Of a stretch of DNA of 64,000 nucleotides, positions 51,631-59,715 are shown one piece after another (within the stretch, counting starts at the first letter, position 1; every line of letters starts with the position of its first letter). The notes beneath the pieces are model-generated. The model was not told the origin of the DNA and did not search any database. It saw nothing but the letters and a program-made list of their open reading frames with translations. The translations under genes and the position numbers were made by a program. This stretch comes from Streptococcus pneumoniae (GTDB taxonomy: Bacteria; Bacillota; Bacilli; Lactobacillales; Streptococcaceae). Where the stretch lies: contig NZ_LN831051.1 in the NCBI RefSeq assembly GCF_001457635.1, forward strand, positions 186,001 through 250,000, written 5' to 3'.

Positions 51631-52609
51631 AACCTAAGTGCTCATATGCCTTAGCAGTCGCCACCCGTCCAGACCGTGTCCGCATGATAAAACCTTTTTG
51701 AATCAAGTAAGGCTCATACATATCTTCAACTGTCTCACGCTCTTCGGCGATATTCACAGAAAGAGTTCCTAGACCAACAGGTCCTCCACTGTACATCTCA
51801 ATCATGGTACGAAGGATTTTTTGATCCACATAGTCCAAACCTTCATGGTCAACATCCAGCATAGTCAAAGCCTTATCGGTAATAATATCATCAATTACCC
51901 CATTCCCCATTATCTGGGCAAAATCGCGCACGCGCTTGAGGAGACGATTGGCAATACGAGGGGTCCCACGACTACGTAGAGCCAACTCAGATGCTGCCTC
52001 ATGAGTGATTTCCATCTCAAAAATATCTGCCGTCCGCTCGACAATTTCTGTCAAGTCAGCATGGGCATAATACTCCATATGGCCTGTAATCCCAAAACGT
52101 GCCCGTAGCGGATTGGAGAGCATACCAGCCCGAGTCGTCGCACCAATCAAGGTAAAAGGTGGTAACTCCAAATGAACACTACGACTACCCTCACCAGCCC
52201 CAATCATAATATCTATGTAGAAGTCCTCCATAGCACTATAAAGCACCTCTTCCACTGACATTGGCAAACGATGGATCTCATCAATAAAAAGTACATCCCC
52301 AGGCTCTAACTCATTCAAAATAGCTACCAGATCTCCGGCTTTTTCAATGACTGGACCCGACGTCTGCTTAAGATTGACTCCCAGTTCGTTGGCAATAACA
52401 AAGGCCATGGTCGTTTTCCCGAGACCTGGAGGCCCAAATAAGAGCACATGATCCAGCGCTTCATCCCGCATTTTGGCAGCTTCAATAAAGATTTGTAGCT
52501 GGTCCTTGACCTTATCCTGTCCGATATATTCACGTAAATACTGAGGACGGAGCGTGCGTTCTACTAACTCCTCATCCCCCATTATCTCATTATCTAAAAT
52601 TCTACTCAT
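51611..52609 (-). CDS. ruvB: Holliday junction helicase motor RuvB
   Basis: 332 residues. Walker A GPPGLGKT (59-66), Walker B FIDEIHR, sensor GATTRAG and a C-terminal winged helix ([14 protein letters not shown]). With RuvA and a resolvase it moves Holliday junctions. No ribosome site precedes the ATG: TATAAT lies six bases upstream, so the mRNA is predicted to be leaderless. Confidence 0.98.
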   Translation of the reverse strand: MSRILDNEIMGDEELVERTLRPQYLREYIGQDKVKDQLQIFIEAAKMRDEALDHVLLFGPPGLGKTTMAFVIANELGVNLKQTSGPVIEKAGDLVAILNELEPGDVLFIDEIHRLPMSVEEVLYSAMEDFYIDIMIGAGEGSRSVHLELPPFTLIGATTRAGMLSNPLRARFGITGHMEYYAHADLTEIVERTADIFEMEITHEAASELALRSRGTPRIANRLLKRVRDFAQIMGNGVIDDIITDKALTMLDVDHEGLDYVDQKILRTMIEMYSGGPVGLGTLSVNIAEERETVEDMYEPYLIQKGFIMRTRSGRVATAKAYEHLGYEYSEK

Positions 52610-52615
52610 GGCTCT

Positions 52616-52644
52616 ATTATATCAAAAAACCAAGCCACAAACAA
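52616..52644 (-). promoter_or_regulatory. ruvB promoter, predicted leaderless mRNA
   Basis: TTGTTT (52639-52644), 17 bases, TATAAT (52616-52621) with an upstream TG. Only AGAGCC separates it from the ATG, placing +1 at the start codon. Confidence 0.7.
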
Positions 52645-52678
52645 AAAAGCCACCTGATTGGGTGACTCCTAAGTTTAG
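52643..52678 (-). ncRNA. csRNA 3' end remnant (terminator and CTAAACTT)
   Basis: On the minus strand CTAAACTT, then AGTCACC-CAATCA-GGTGGCT and six T, almost the 3' end of the csRNAs at 53311 and 53503. No CiaR box or 5' half is present upstream; the Fst-like module begins there instead. The T-run overlaps the ruvB -35. Confidence 0.6.
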
Positions 52679-52689
52679 CACTTATGTGG

Positions 52690-52695
52690 TATAAT
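52690..52695 (+). promoter_or_regulatory. Extended -10 promoter of the Fst-like toxin RNA
   Basis: TGTGGTATAAT with no clear -35; the toxin ORF starts about 48 bases later. Confidence 0.6.
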
Positions 52696-52742
52696 ATTCT
52701 ACGACACTGCTACACCGCCTACGAAAGGAGGTGAGATAGCCC

Positions 52743-52835
52743 ATGATGGAATTAGTACTCAAAACTATCATCGGACCAATTGTGGTCGGTGTCGTTCTTC
52801 GTATAGTCGATAAATGGCTAAACAAGGACAAATAG
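52743..52835 (+). CDS. Fst-like type I toxin peptide
   Basis: 30 residues (MMELVLKTIIGPIVVGVVL, then a short polar tail with DKWLNKDK). One hydrophobic helix with a conserved Pro and a C-terminal W-L plus charges is the Fst/par toxin pattern. AAAGGAGGTGAG precedes the start. A long stem terminator follows at once, as in RNAI of par loci, where a convergent antisense RNA shares the terminator. Such peptides damage the membrane when made in excess. Confidence 0.8.
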   Translation: MMELVLKTIIGPIVVGVVLRIVDKWLNKDK

Positions 52836-52841
52836 TGTCAA

Positions 52842-52883
52842 AAAAGACCTCAAGCTTATTTGGTCGTGAGCTTGGGGTCTTTT
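52842..52883. terminator. Terminator of the Fst-like module, probably bidirectional
   Basis: AAAAGACCTCAAGCT pairs with AGCTTGGGGTCTTTT; T-runs on both strands would serve both toxin RNA and an antisense RNA. Confidence 0.8.
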
Positions 52884-52884
52884 C

Positions 52885-53310
52885 TAACCTATGATATAGA
52901 ACTAGTACTCAATTCCTTTTTATTATCCCATAGTTCACGAATTTTGTCAAAGGTTTACATTTTCTTCAACCGCTGTACGACAAGACGGTTAAGATTAAGA
53001 GAACGTTAGGGATTCTATCAATTTCATAGAAATTTTGATTTCGTAAACGAAGAGACAATCTTACATGTCACTTCTCATTTAATACGCCACTACTAGACAA
53101 GCAAAATCATTATTACAGTAGTTCCAGTTCTTCAATTAACAGTCACTTACAATCAAATTGAGTTTGAACTAGCTGAAGCGACCACAGACCTATTTCTTAG
53201 TTATATTCGCTAAAAAAGTCCCCGCCAATTCCCCGACCAAAATCCGAAAAATACCGAAAAATATCGAAAAATTATTTTTAGAATAGTCCCCAAAAGCCTG
53301 AAATAGAGCT
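52885..53310. other. Gene-free stretch with unrecognised coding-like fragments
   Basis: No intact gene. The plus strand has short frames ending in TTDLFLSYIR (stop near 53212) and in KIRKIPKNIEKLFLE (stop near 53285), without starts or ribosome sites. They may be decayed gene ends. The antisense RNA of the Fst-like module would have to start at the left edge of this region. Confidence 0.3.
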
Positions 53311-53407
53311 AAAAAACTCCACCTGATTGGGTGGAGTTAAGGGAGATTATTATGAAAAAGAAAAGTTTAGGATTTTATTAAATAAAGTTAGGAGGTCTTT
53401 ATTTAAT
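53311..53407 (-). ncRNA. csRNA, copy 2
   Basis: About 97 nt. 5' hairpin ATTAAATAAAG-ACCTCCTAA-CTTTATTTAAT exposes CCTCC in its loop; the middle contains CATAATAATCTCCC; the terminator is ACTCCACC-CAATCA-GGTGGAGT plus T's. The -10 TATCAT (53414-53419) lies ten bases after the CiaR box. Confidence 0.87.
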
Positions 53408-53429
53408 AACTACATGATACAAGACGAAA

Positions 53430-53446
53430 CTTAAAACTAGCTTAAC
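53430..53446 (-). promoter_or_regulatory. CiaR box of csRNA copy 2
   Basis: GTTAAG-CTAGT-TTTAAG on the minus strand. Confidence 0.83.
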
Positions 53447-53502
53447 TTTTCTAAAATTTTACTATTTTGCAAAAAATTTCTATCACCAGCACCTCACCAC
53501 GC

Positions 53503-53595
53503 AAAAAAGCCACCTGATTGGGTGGCTTCATTAGGAGATTGTGATGAAAAAAGTTTAGGATTTTATTAAATAAAGTTAGGAGGTCTTTATTTAAT
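53503..53595 (-). ncRNA. csRNA, copy 3
   Basis: About 93 nt and nearly identical to copy 2 in the 5' hairpin and the AATCCTAAACTTTT part; it ends with GCCACC-CAATCA-GGTGGC and six T. The -10 is TATTAT (53602-53607). Confidence 0.87.
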
Positions 53596-53617
53596 GACTA
53601 TATAATACTAGACCATC

Positions 53618-53634
53618 CTTAAATTTTGCTTAAG
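53618..53634 (-). promoter_or_regulatory. CiaR box of csRNA copy 3
   Basis: CTTAAG-CAAAA-TTTAAG, ten bases before the -10. Confidence 0.85.
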
Positions 53635-53649
53635 AAAAAACAAGTTTTG

Positions 53650-54066
53650 TTATTTTTTACGATTCATCCAAGTCATCCCTATACAATTATAGGTGGATAA
53701 GATTTCAAAGCCCATAGAACGATAGAAGCCCAAGGTTCTTTCTGTCTCTTCTGTCACCAGCTGGACTTGATAGGCATCTTTGTAATCCTCTAAAGCCTCT
53801 TTCATCAAGGCACTACCAATTCCTTGACGCTGATAGATTGGTAAAACGATTAAATCCTGAACCAATACTGATGAGAATCCATCTCCAACCAAACGAATCA
53901 AGCCCACCACAGCATCACCATCAAGTGCCAGATAAATTACTAATGAATGAGATAAGGCCTGCTCCAGCATCTCTGGTTGATGGGTATAATTTGTCCAACC
54001 GACAGCCTGATAGAGATGTAAAACATCCTCTAGCTTGACAATTTCTTGCTTTTTAATAGTAATCAT
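53650..54066 (-). CDS. GNAT acetyltransferase
   Basis: 138 residues. The acetyl-CoA motif is LPIYQRQGIGSALMKEALED, with the preceding strand VLVQDLIV and a C-terminal GFYRSMGFEILS, the classical GNAT layout. Substrate unknown. Follows the second acetyltransferase gene by 11 bases. Confidence 0.9.
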   Translation of the reverse strand: MITIKKQEIVKLEDVLHLYQAVGWTNYTHQPEMLEQALSHSLVIYLALDGDAVVGLIRLVGDGFSSVLVQDLIVLPIYQRQGIGSALMKEALEDYKDAYQVQLVTEETERTLGFYRSMGFEILSTYNCIGMTWMNRKK

Positions 54067-54077
54067 CTCAACACCTC

Positions 54078-54773
54078 TTAAAGTTCTCTCAAGCTCTTGT
54101 ACTGCTGTCCATTTTTATCAAAATTTTCAGGACGCAACCATGTTTCCAAACGATCTTTGACTTGAGGCCAGTCCTTATCAATCATAGACAACCAATCCGT
54201 ATCTCTCGTACGTCCCTTATAAACCACTGCCTGACGGAAGGTTCCTTCATAAATAAAGCTCAAACGCTCCGCAGCTCGTCTGGATGGCAGATTTAAGGCA
54301 TCGCATTTCCACTCGTAGCGACGATAGTTTAGCTCCTCAAAAACATAGCGAGCTAGGAGATACTGAGCTTCAGTTCCTATCCGTGTACCCCTTAGATCTG
54401 GAGAAAAAGTGACTGCTCCGACTTCTATTACTCGGTTATTCTGGTCAATGCGCATGAGAGAAAAAGATCCCAAAGCCTTACCAGTCGCCTTGTCTATGAT
54501 TGCATAGTAAAAACGGTCCTTACGAGCCAACATCTGATGTAAAAGGCTAACCAGCTCCCCCATCTCTGCTACTGGCTCCTGAAAAAGGTAGGTCCACATC
54601 TCCTGAGGCGTATCAGGCCCATAAACAGCTAGCAAATCCTCCGCATGCTTTTCCACTGAAAGAGCCTCTATCCTAGCATAACGCCCTTCTAAGAAATCAA
54701 TAGAAGGCAGTTCACCTGGTGTATAACCTTCCATTGACTCCCCAATCATTTGACCATATTCATTTACTGGCAT
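54078..54773 (-). CDS. GNAT acetyltransferase, RimJ/RimL type
   Basis: 231 residues with a GNAT domain at about 30-190 (GAVTFSPDLRGTRIGTEAQY as acetyl-CoA motif, RRYEWKCDALNLPSRRAAER next). This subgroup acetylates N-termini of ribosomal proteins or small molecules; which one is unknown. AAGGAG precedes the ATG; a TATACT -10 lies about 55 bases upstream. Confidence 0.9.
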   Translation of the reverse strand: MPVNEYGQMIGESMEGYTPGELPSIDFLEGRYARIEALSVEKHAEDLLAVYGPDTPQEMWTYLFQEPVAEMGELVSLLHQMLARKDRFYYAIIDKATGKALGSFSLMRIDQNNRVIEVGAVTFSPDLRGTRIGTEAQYLLARYVFEELNYRRYEWKCDALNLPSRRAAERLSFIYEGTFRQAVVYKGRTRDTDWLSMIDKDWPQVKDRLETWLRPENFDKNGQQYKSLREL

Positions 54774-54844
54774 AGCTTTCTCCTTTTTTCACTTTTCAAA
54801 CTTTATAGTTGCCCATAGTATACCATACTTTCATAAGAAGATTC

Positions 54845-54876
54845 AAAAAATCCTCCAGATTCTACTCTGAAGGATT
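54845..54876 (-). terminator. Terminator of leuS
   Basis: AATCCTTCAGA / TCTGGAGGATT stem, then six T on the minus strand. Confidence 0.9.
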
Positions 54877-54882
54877 CCTACC

Positions 54883-54915
54883 TTATTTCACAACGATATT
54901 AACGAGTTTAGTTGG
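54883..54915 (-). repeat. Duplicated leuS 3' end
   Basis: The minus strand reads [10 protein letters not shown] and a stop, the same as the true LeuS C-terminus ([10 protein letters not shown]), but with synonymous differences in several codons. It is 84 bases downstream of the leuS stop and in the same frame. Confidence 0.75.
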
Positions 54916-54942
54916 CTCAAACAGTTTGGGAAACTGTTTGAG
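54916..54942. repeat. Perfect palindrome between the two leuS ends
   Basis: CTCAAACAGTTT - GGG - AAACTGTTTGAG, a 12-bp stem without a T-run. Confidence 0.6.
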
Positions 54943-54966
54943 GTTGGAAATCAGCAAATAAATTGG

Positions 54967-57468
54967 TTATTTTACAACAATATTAACCAATTTATTTGGT
55001 ACACTAATCACTTTCACGATTTCCTTACCGTCAATTTCTGCTTTGACTTTTTCATCCGCTAGAGCAATTTCTTGCAATTCTTCACGTGATAGGTCTTTAG
55101 CGACCATGAGTTTGGCACGGACTTTACCTTTGATTTGGACAACGATTTCGATTTCGTCTTCAACCAGTTTACTTTCGTCCCATGTTGGCCAAGTCACGTA
55201 AGAGATTGACTCACCTGTTGCAGCAACAGTTTGCCAGAGTTCTTCTGCCAAGTGAGGTGCAAATGGGGCAATCAATTGGATAAATCCTTTGGCATAGTCA
55301 ACATAGAGCTTGTCTTCCTTGTTAGCCGCATTGACAAAGACCATAAGTTGGGCAATGGCTGTGTTGAATTTGAGGGAATCAATTTGCTCTGTGACAGCTT
55401 TAACAGTTTCGTTGTAAACCTTGTCAAGAGCGCCATTGTTTTCCGCAACAATTTCCTTACTTCTAATCAAACGGTAAACACGGTCAAGGAACTTACGACT
55501 TCCTTCCAGACCTTCTTCTGACCAAGCAATCGAAGCATCGAGTGGTCCCATGAACATTTCATAGACACGAAGGGTATCAGCACCGTATTGTTCCACCACA
55601 TCGTCTGGGTTGACAACGTTCTTGAGCGATTTAGACATCTTGGCTGGCGCTTGCTCCAACTCTTCCCCTGTTTCCACATGGAAGAAAGAACCATCACGTT
55701 TTTCAACCTTGTCAGTCGCCACAAGAGCCCCACGGTGGTCACGATAGCTTGTTCCCAAAATCATTCCTTGGTTAAAGAGTTTTTGGAATGGTTCCTTAGT
55801 TGGAACAACACCGAGGTCATAGAGGAATTTATGCCAGAAACGAGCGTAAAGCAAGTGAAGTACAGCATGTTCCGCACCACCCACGTAGATATCTACTGGC
55901 AACCATTGTTTGAGCAGATCCTCGTCAGCCAATTTCTCAGTATTGTGTGGGTCAATATAGCGGAGGTAGTACCAGCTTGAACCTGCCCATTGTGGCATAG
56001 TATTTGTTTCACGACGACCTTTGACACCATCTTCACGAGTCACTTCAAGCCAGTCTGTCAAGTTAGCTAGTGGACTTTCACCAGTACCTGAGGGACGGAT
56101 ATCCTTAGTTACAGGCAAGACAAGTGGCAATTCACTTTCAGGGACAGCTGTTGAAGTTCCATCTTCCCAATGAATGATTGGGATTGGCTCACCCCAGTAA
56201 CGTTGACGGCTAAAGAGCCAGTCGCGGAGACGGTAGGTTACCTTCTCTTGTCCACAGCCTTTTTCTTCCAACCAAGCCACAATCTTGGCAATAGCGTCTT
56301 CTTTGTTGAGTCCATCTAGGAAGTCTGAATTAACGTGAAGGCCATCTTCTGTGTAGGCAGCTTCTTCAACATTTCCACCTTCAAGTACTTCGACGATTGG
56401 AAGGTCAAATTGTTTGGCAAATTCCCAGTCACGTTGATCGTGGGCAGGCACAGCCATTACCGCACCTGTACCATAGCTAGCAAGAACGTAATCCGCAATC
56501 CAGATTGGAATTTCCTTACCATTGACAGGATTGATGGCATAAGCACCAGTCCATACACCAGTTTTTTCTTTGGCAAGGTCGGTACGAGCCAAGTCTGACT
56601 TAAGGCTGGCTTGGTGTTTGTAGTCTGCTACTGCTTCTGCTTGCTCTGTGCTTGTGATGGCATCTACTAATTCATGTTCAGGAGCCAAAACAGTGAAAGT
56701 CGCACCGAAAAGTGTGTCCGGACGAGTAGTAAAGACTGTAAATTCCTTGTCTGTTCCTTTTACTTTGAAAGTTACATTGGCACCAGTTGATTTACCAATC
56801 CAGTTGCGTTGCATATCCTTGATAGACTCTGACCAATCTAGTTCATCTAAGTCATTGAGCAAGCGCTCTGCGTAAGCCGTGATTTTGAGCATCCATTGGC
56901 GCATTGGTTTGCGGACAACTGGATAGCCTCCACGTTCAGAAGTTCCGTCAGGAAGCACTTCTTCATTGGCAATGGCAGTTCCCAATTCCTCAACCCAGTT
57001 TACTGGCACTTCAGCTTCATAGGCCAAGCCTTTTTCGTAAAGCTTGGTGAAAATCCATTGAGTCCACTTGTAGTAGTTTGGATCTGTTGTGTTGACTTCA
57101 CGATCCCAGTCATAAGAAAATCCAAGCGCATTGATTTGACGTTTGAAGTTGGCAATGTTTTCCGCTGTAAATTCTGCTGGGTCATTACCAGTATCCATAG
57201 CGTATTGCTCTGCAGGCAAACCAAAAGCATCCCAACCCATTGGGTGAAGGACATTGTAGCCTTGCGCACGTTTGTAACGACTGAGGATATCGGTTGCAGT
57301 ATAACCTTCTGGGTGTCCTACGTGCAGACCAGCTCCAGACGGATAAGGGAACATATCAAGCGCATAAAACTTAGGTTTTGATGCATCTGTTCCTGTCTTA
57401 AATGTATGATGTTCTGCCCAGTAGCCCTGCCACTTAGGCTCAATTTCTTTATGATTGTAAAAACTCAT
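54967..57468 (-). CDS. leuS: Leucyl-tRNA synthetase
   Basis: 833 residues, class Ia. HIGH-type motif HVGHPEGYT near 50, CP1 editing domain (about 220-400, including [11 protein letters not shown]), KMSKS loop at KMSKSLKN near 616, and the C-terminal tRNA-binding domain. It charges tRNA-Leu and clears mischarged residues. GGAGAGAG precedes the ATG; an extended -10 TGGTATAAT lies at 57497-57505. The leader is too short for a T-box. Confidence 0.99.
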   Translation of the reverse strand: MSFYNHKEIEPKWQGYWAEHHTFKTGTDASKPKFYALDMFPYPSGAGLHVGHPEGYTATDILSRYKRAQGYNVLHPMGWDAFGLPAEQYAMDTGNDPAEFTAENIANFKRQINALGFSYDWDREVNTTDPNYYKWTQWIFTKLYEKGLAYEAEVPVNWVEELGTAIANEEVLPDGTSERGGYPVVRKPMRQWMLKITAYAERLLNDLDELDWSESIKDMQRNWIGKSTGANVTFKVKGTDKEFTVFTTRPDTLFGATFTVLAPEHELVDAITSTEQAEAVADYKHQASLKSDLARTDLAKEKTGVWTGAYAINPVNGKEIPIWIADYVLASYGTGAVMAVPAHDQRDWEFAKQFDLPIVEVLEGGNVEEAAYTEDGLHVNSDFLDGLNKEDAIAKIVAWLEEKGCGQEKVTYRLRDWLFSRQRYWGEPIPIIHWEDGTSTAVPESELPLVLPVTKDIRPSGTGESPLANLTDWLEVTREDGVKGRRETNTMPQWAGSSWYYLRYIDPHNTEKLADEDLLKQWLPVDIYVGGAEHAVLHLLYARFWHKFLYDLGVVPTKEPFQKLFNQGMILGTSYRDHRGALVATDKVEKRDGSFFHVETGEELEQAPAKMSKSLKNVVNPDDVVEQYGADTLRVYEMFMGPLDASIAWSEEGLEGSRKFLDRVYRLIRSKEIVAENNGALDKVYNETVKAVTEQIDSLKFNTAIAQLMVFVNAANKEDKLYVDYAKGFIQLIAPFAPHLAEELWQTVAATGESISYVTWPTWDESKLVEDEIEIVVQIKGKVRAKLMVAKDLSREELQEIALADEKVKAEIDGKEIVKVISVPNKLVNIVVK

Positions 57469-57502
57469 GGTCTCTCTCCAATTTTGTGATGTTACTATTA
57501 TA

Positions 57503-57757
57503 CCATTTTTGAGGGAATTTGAAATGTGTTTAAAGGAAAAACTGTATACTGTATCTCATTAATTTTGATGACTATGAATTGCTCTATCTCCCACTTTTTA
57601 TCCCATTGTTATGCAGTAAATCAAGGAGTAAGTCAAGAAGCTTATCTCGTATAGCACAAAATACTTATTTTAGACCGAAGATAAAACTGGAATGCTAATT
57701 AATGTATTCACAATAAATAGCCGACTACCTATGTCGCTTTTTGATTTATGAAGAACG
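57503..57757. other. Intergenic, no gene recognised
   Basis: AT-rich sequence between the leuS promoter and a RUP. A weak hairpin around 57719-57740 (GACTACCTATGTC) is followed by five T on the plus strand. No frame has a start with a ribosome site. Confidence 0.4.
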
Positions 57758-57864
57758 TATAGTAGACTGAATCTGAAATAGTACGAAACAATTGCTAAAA
57801 CATTTATAGAAATTAATTTTACTTTCCCAATCGATTTGTTCTCATCCTATTTCAATCTTCTATA
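57758..57864. repeat. RUP element, 107 bp
   Basis: From TATAGTAGACTGAATCTG to TATTTCAATCTTCTATA, exactly 107 bp with imperfect terminal repeats and TA at each end, the defining size of RUP. It lies between gldA and leuS. Confidence 0.85.
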
Positions 57865-57885
57865 GAATTCAATACAGGGATCAAT

Positions 57886-57914
57886 AAAAGACTACCATTT
57901 GGAAAACAGTAGTC
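57886..57914 (-). terminator. Terminator of the GRE operon
   Basis: GACTACTG / TGGTAGTC stem followed by TTTTATT on the minus strand, just after gldA. Confidence 0.75.
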
Positions 57915-57922
57915 CTTATTGT

Positions 57923-59011
57923 TTATTTTGAATTTACATAGGCATCTACAGCGATAATAGCTTGAGCAACATCTGAGGGCGAAATCTTAAACGGCATCTG
58001 ATGAATTGTCTCACCCTCCATAGTTGCTTGTTTACCAACTTTTATTAAATCATCATATCCAACTTGATCCAAATGCATTTCTTTTAGAGTTGTTGGCATA
58101 CCAATTTTTTTGTAAAACTCAATATACTTATCAAGTTCTTCTTTAGGTCTATTTTCCAATAATAGTTGTACTAAAGTTCCATAAGCTACTTTTTCACCAT
58201 GTGTTAAATGATGAATGTCGCCTGTCAATGCAGTAAAACCATTATGAATTGCATGCGCCGCAGCTAATCCTCCACTTTCAAAACCTAGGCCACTCAATAA
58301 AGTATTAGCTTCAACAATATTTTCTAATGCTGGTGTCACCACTTTAGCTTCACAAGCTGCCATAGCCTGTAAACCATCTGCAAACAGCGTTTCTTCACAT
58401 TTCTTCGCAATTGCAACTCCAGCCAATGTTTGCTGTTGTCCCAACATAGTTTTTCCATTTGCCTGCATAACCGCACGCGCCTCAACCCAAGTTGCTAAAC
58501 CATCTGCAATACCAGACGCTAATAAACGCTTAGGGGCTTGTGAAATAACTTTTGTATCAACCAAAACTAAATCTGGATTTTTAGAATAAAATAGATAATG
58601 ATCAAATGCACCTTCATCTGTATAAATAACAGATAAAGCAGATACAGGTGCGTCGGTCGATGCAATTGTTGGAGCAATAATAACAGGCTTTTCAATCAAA
58701 TCTGCAATAGCTTTTGCGCTATCAATCGTCTTTCCCCCACCAAGACCGATAATACTATCACAATTTTCTTTCTCAGCCAAGGCAACAACTCGATTGATTT
58801 CATTGTCAGAAGCTTCACCATTAAATAGCGCCAGAACAATATGGAAACCATACCTATGTAGATAATCTTCAAATCGTTTTCCAACAATATCATAAACCAA
58901 CTGATCGCATAATAGAATAGGGTAATTTCCCAAATCCAAAATTGATTTGGCATTTTCAAACAAGGCATTTTCCCCCTGAATATATCTAGAAGGACTAGCA
59001 AAAATTCTCAT
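57923..59011 (-). CDS. gldA: Glycerol dehydrogenase family (iron/zinc polyol dehydrogenase)
   Basis: 362 residues. NAD-binding GLGGGKTIDSAKA (about 92-104), then PTIASTDAPVSALSV, and metal ligands in SGIADGLATWVEA and HAIHNGFTAL / HLTHGEKVAYG. The family oxidises glycerol to dihydroxyacetone and reduces hydroxyacetone to 1,2-propanediol. As last gene after a glycyl radical enzyme and an aldolase, reduction of a ketone product is the more likely role. Confidence 0.93.
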   Translation of the reverse strand: MRIFASPSRYIQGENALFENAKSILDLGNYPILLCDQLVYDIVGKRFEDYLHRYGFHIVLALFNGEASDNEINRVVALAEKENCDSIIGLGGGKTIDSAKAIADLIEKPVIIAPTIASTDAPVSALSVIYTDEGAFDHYLFYSKNPDLVLVDTKVISQAPKRLLASGIADGLATWVEARAVMQANGKTMLGQQQTLAGVAIAKKCEETLFADGLQAMAACEAKVVTPALENIVEANTLLSGLGFESGGLAAAHAIHNGFTALTGDIHHLTHGEKVAYGTLVQLLLENRPKEELDKYIEFYKKIGMPTTLKEMHLDQVGYDDLIKVGKQATMEGETIHQMPFKISPSDVAQAIIAVDAYVNSK

Positions 59012-59028
59012 ATGTATTTCCTCTCTAT

Positions 59029-59697
59029 CTAAATGGAACGACTATTTTGAGTAACAAACCAATCGTCAGAAAAATCATCAACCGCCTTTTGGATAGATGG
59101 CATGGCGAAAGCTGATTCAAAAACATCTGCTCCTGCTGTAACAGCATGCGCACCTGCAGCTAAAGCATTATTTACTTGTGCTACATTTTTAAAGGATGCA
59201 GCTAAAATCTTACTAGGAGAGTTCTGTCTATCAATAGCAAGAGCTAATTGACGAATGACAGAATTTGAATCAATGTTCAGATTTTCCATTCTATTATAAT
59301 ATGGAGCTAGGTAATCCGCTCCTGCTTCGATAGCTAATAATCCCTGAATAACTGTATAAATAGCTGTTGCAGTGATATGGTAGCCCTCTTTTTTTAGCGC
59401 CTTTATTGCACGTAATCCAGCTGGAGTAACAGGTACTTTGATAAATATATCATCTCCTGCTTGTCTTCGAATTTTATGAGCGTCCTTTAAGATGCCTTCA
59501 AAATCTTGAGAAATCACCTGAACATGAATAGAGGGTGTAGAGCCAATCAATTCTCTTACATCTTTGATTCGTTCAAAAAAATTAATAGAACCCTCTCTTT
59601 TTGCAATAGTGGGATTTGAAGTTACCCCAGCTAGCGGCAAAATTTCAGACCACTTTTTAATCTCATCTAAATTTAATGTGTCAAGCATAAATTCCAT
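59029..59697 (-). CDS. talC: Fructose-6-phosphate aldolase / transaldolase-like TalC
   Basis: 222 residues, the short (FSA/TalC) type of transaldolase. Schiff-base Lys87 in [11 protein letters not shown]; Tyr133 in [10 protein letters not shown] equals the Tyr131 of E. coli FSA that favours aldolase over transaldolase chemistry. FSA cleaves fructose 6-phosphate or 1-deoxy analogues to a C3 ketone and glyceraldehyde 3-phosphate. Lies 18 bases after the GRE gene and 18 before gldA. Confidence 0.93.
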   Translation of the reverse strand: MEFMLDTLNLDEIKKWSEILPLAGVTSNPTIAKREGSINFFERIKDVRELIGSTPSIHVQVISQDFEGILKDAHKIRRQAGDDIFIKVPVTPAGLRAIKALKKEGYHITATAIYTVIQGLLAIEAGADYLAPYYNRMENLNIDSNSVIRQLALAIDRQNSPSKILAASFKNVAQVNNALAAGAHAVTAGADVFESAFAMPSIQKAVDDFSDDWFVTQNSRSI

Positions 59698-59715
59698 AAA
59701 AAGAACCTCTTTATT

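Noticed and set aside
53341..53373. Apparent ribosome site and short ORF (AGGGAGATTATTATG) on the plus strand, repeated at 50969 and near 53531
   Set aside because: These are the complements of the anti-ribosome-site loops of the csRNAs, which lie on the minus strand with promoters and terminators.
57469..57510. T-box before leuS
   Set aside because: The -10 is about 30 bases from the start; there is no room for a T-box. proS likewise lies inside an operon.
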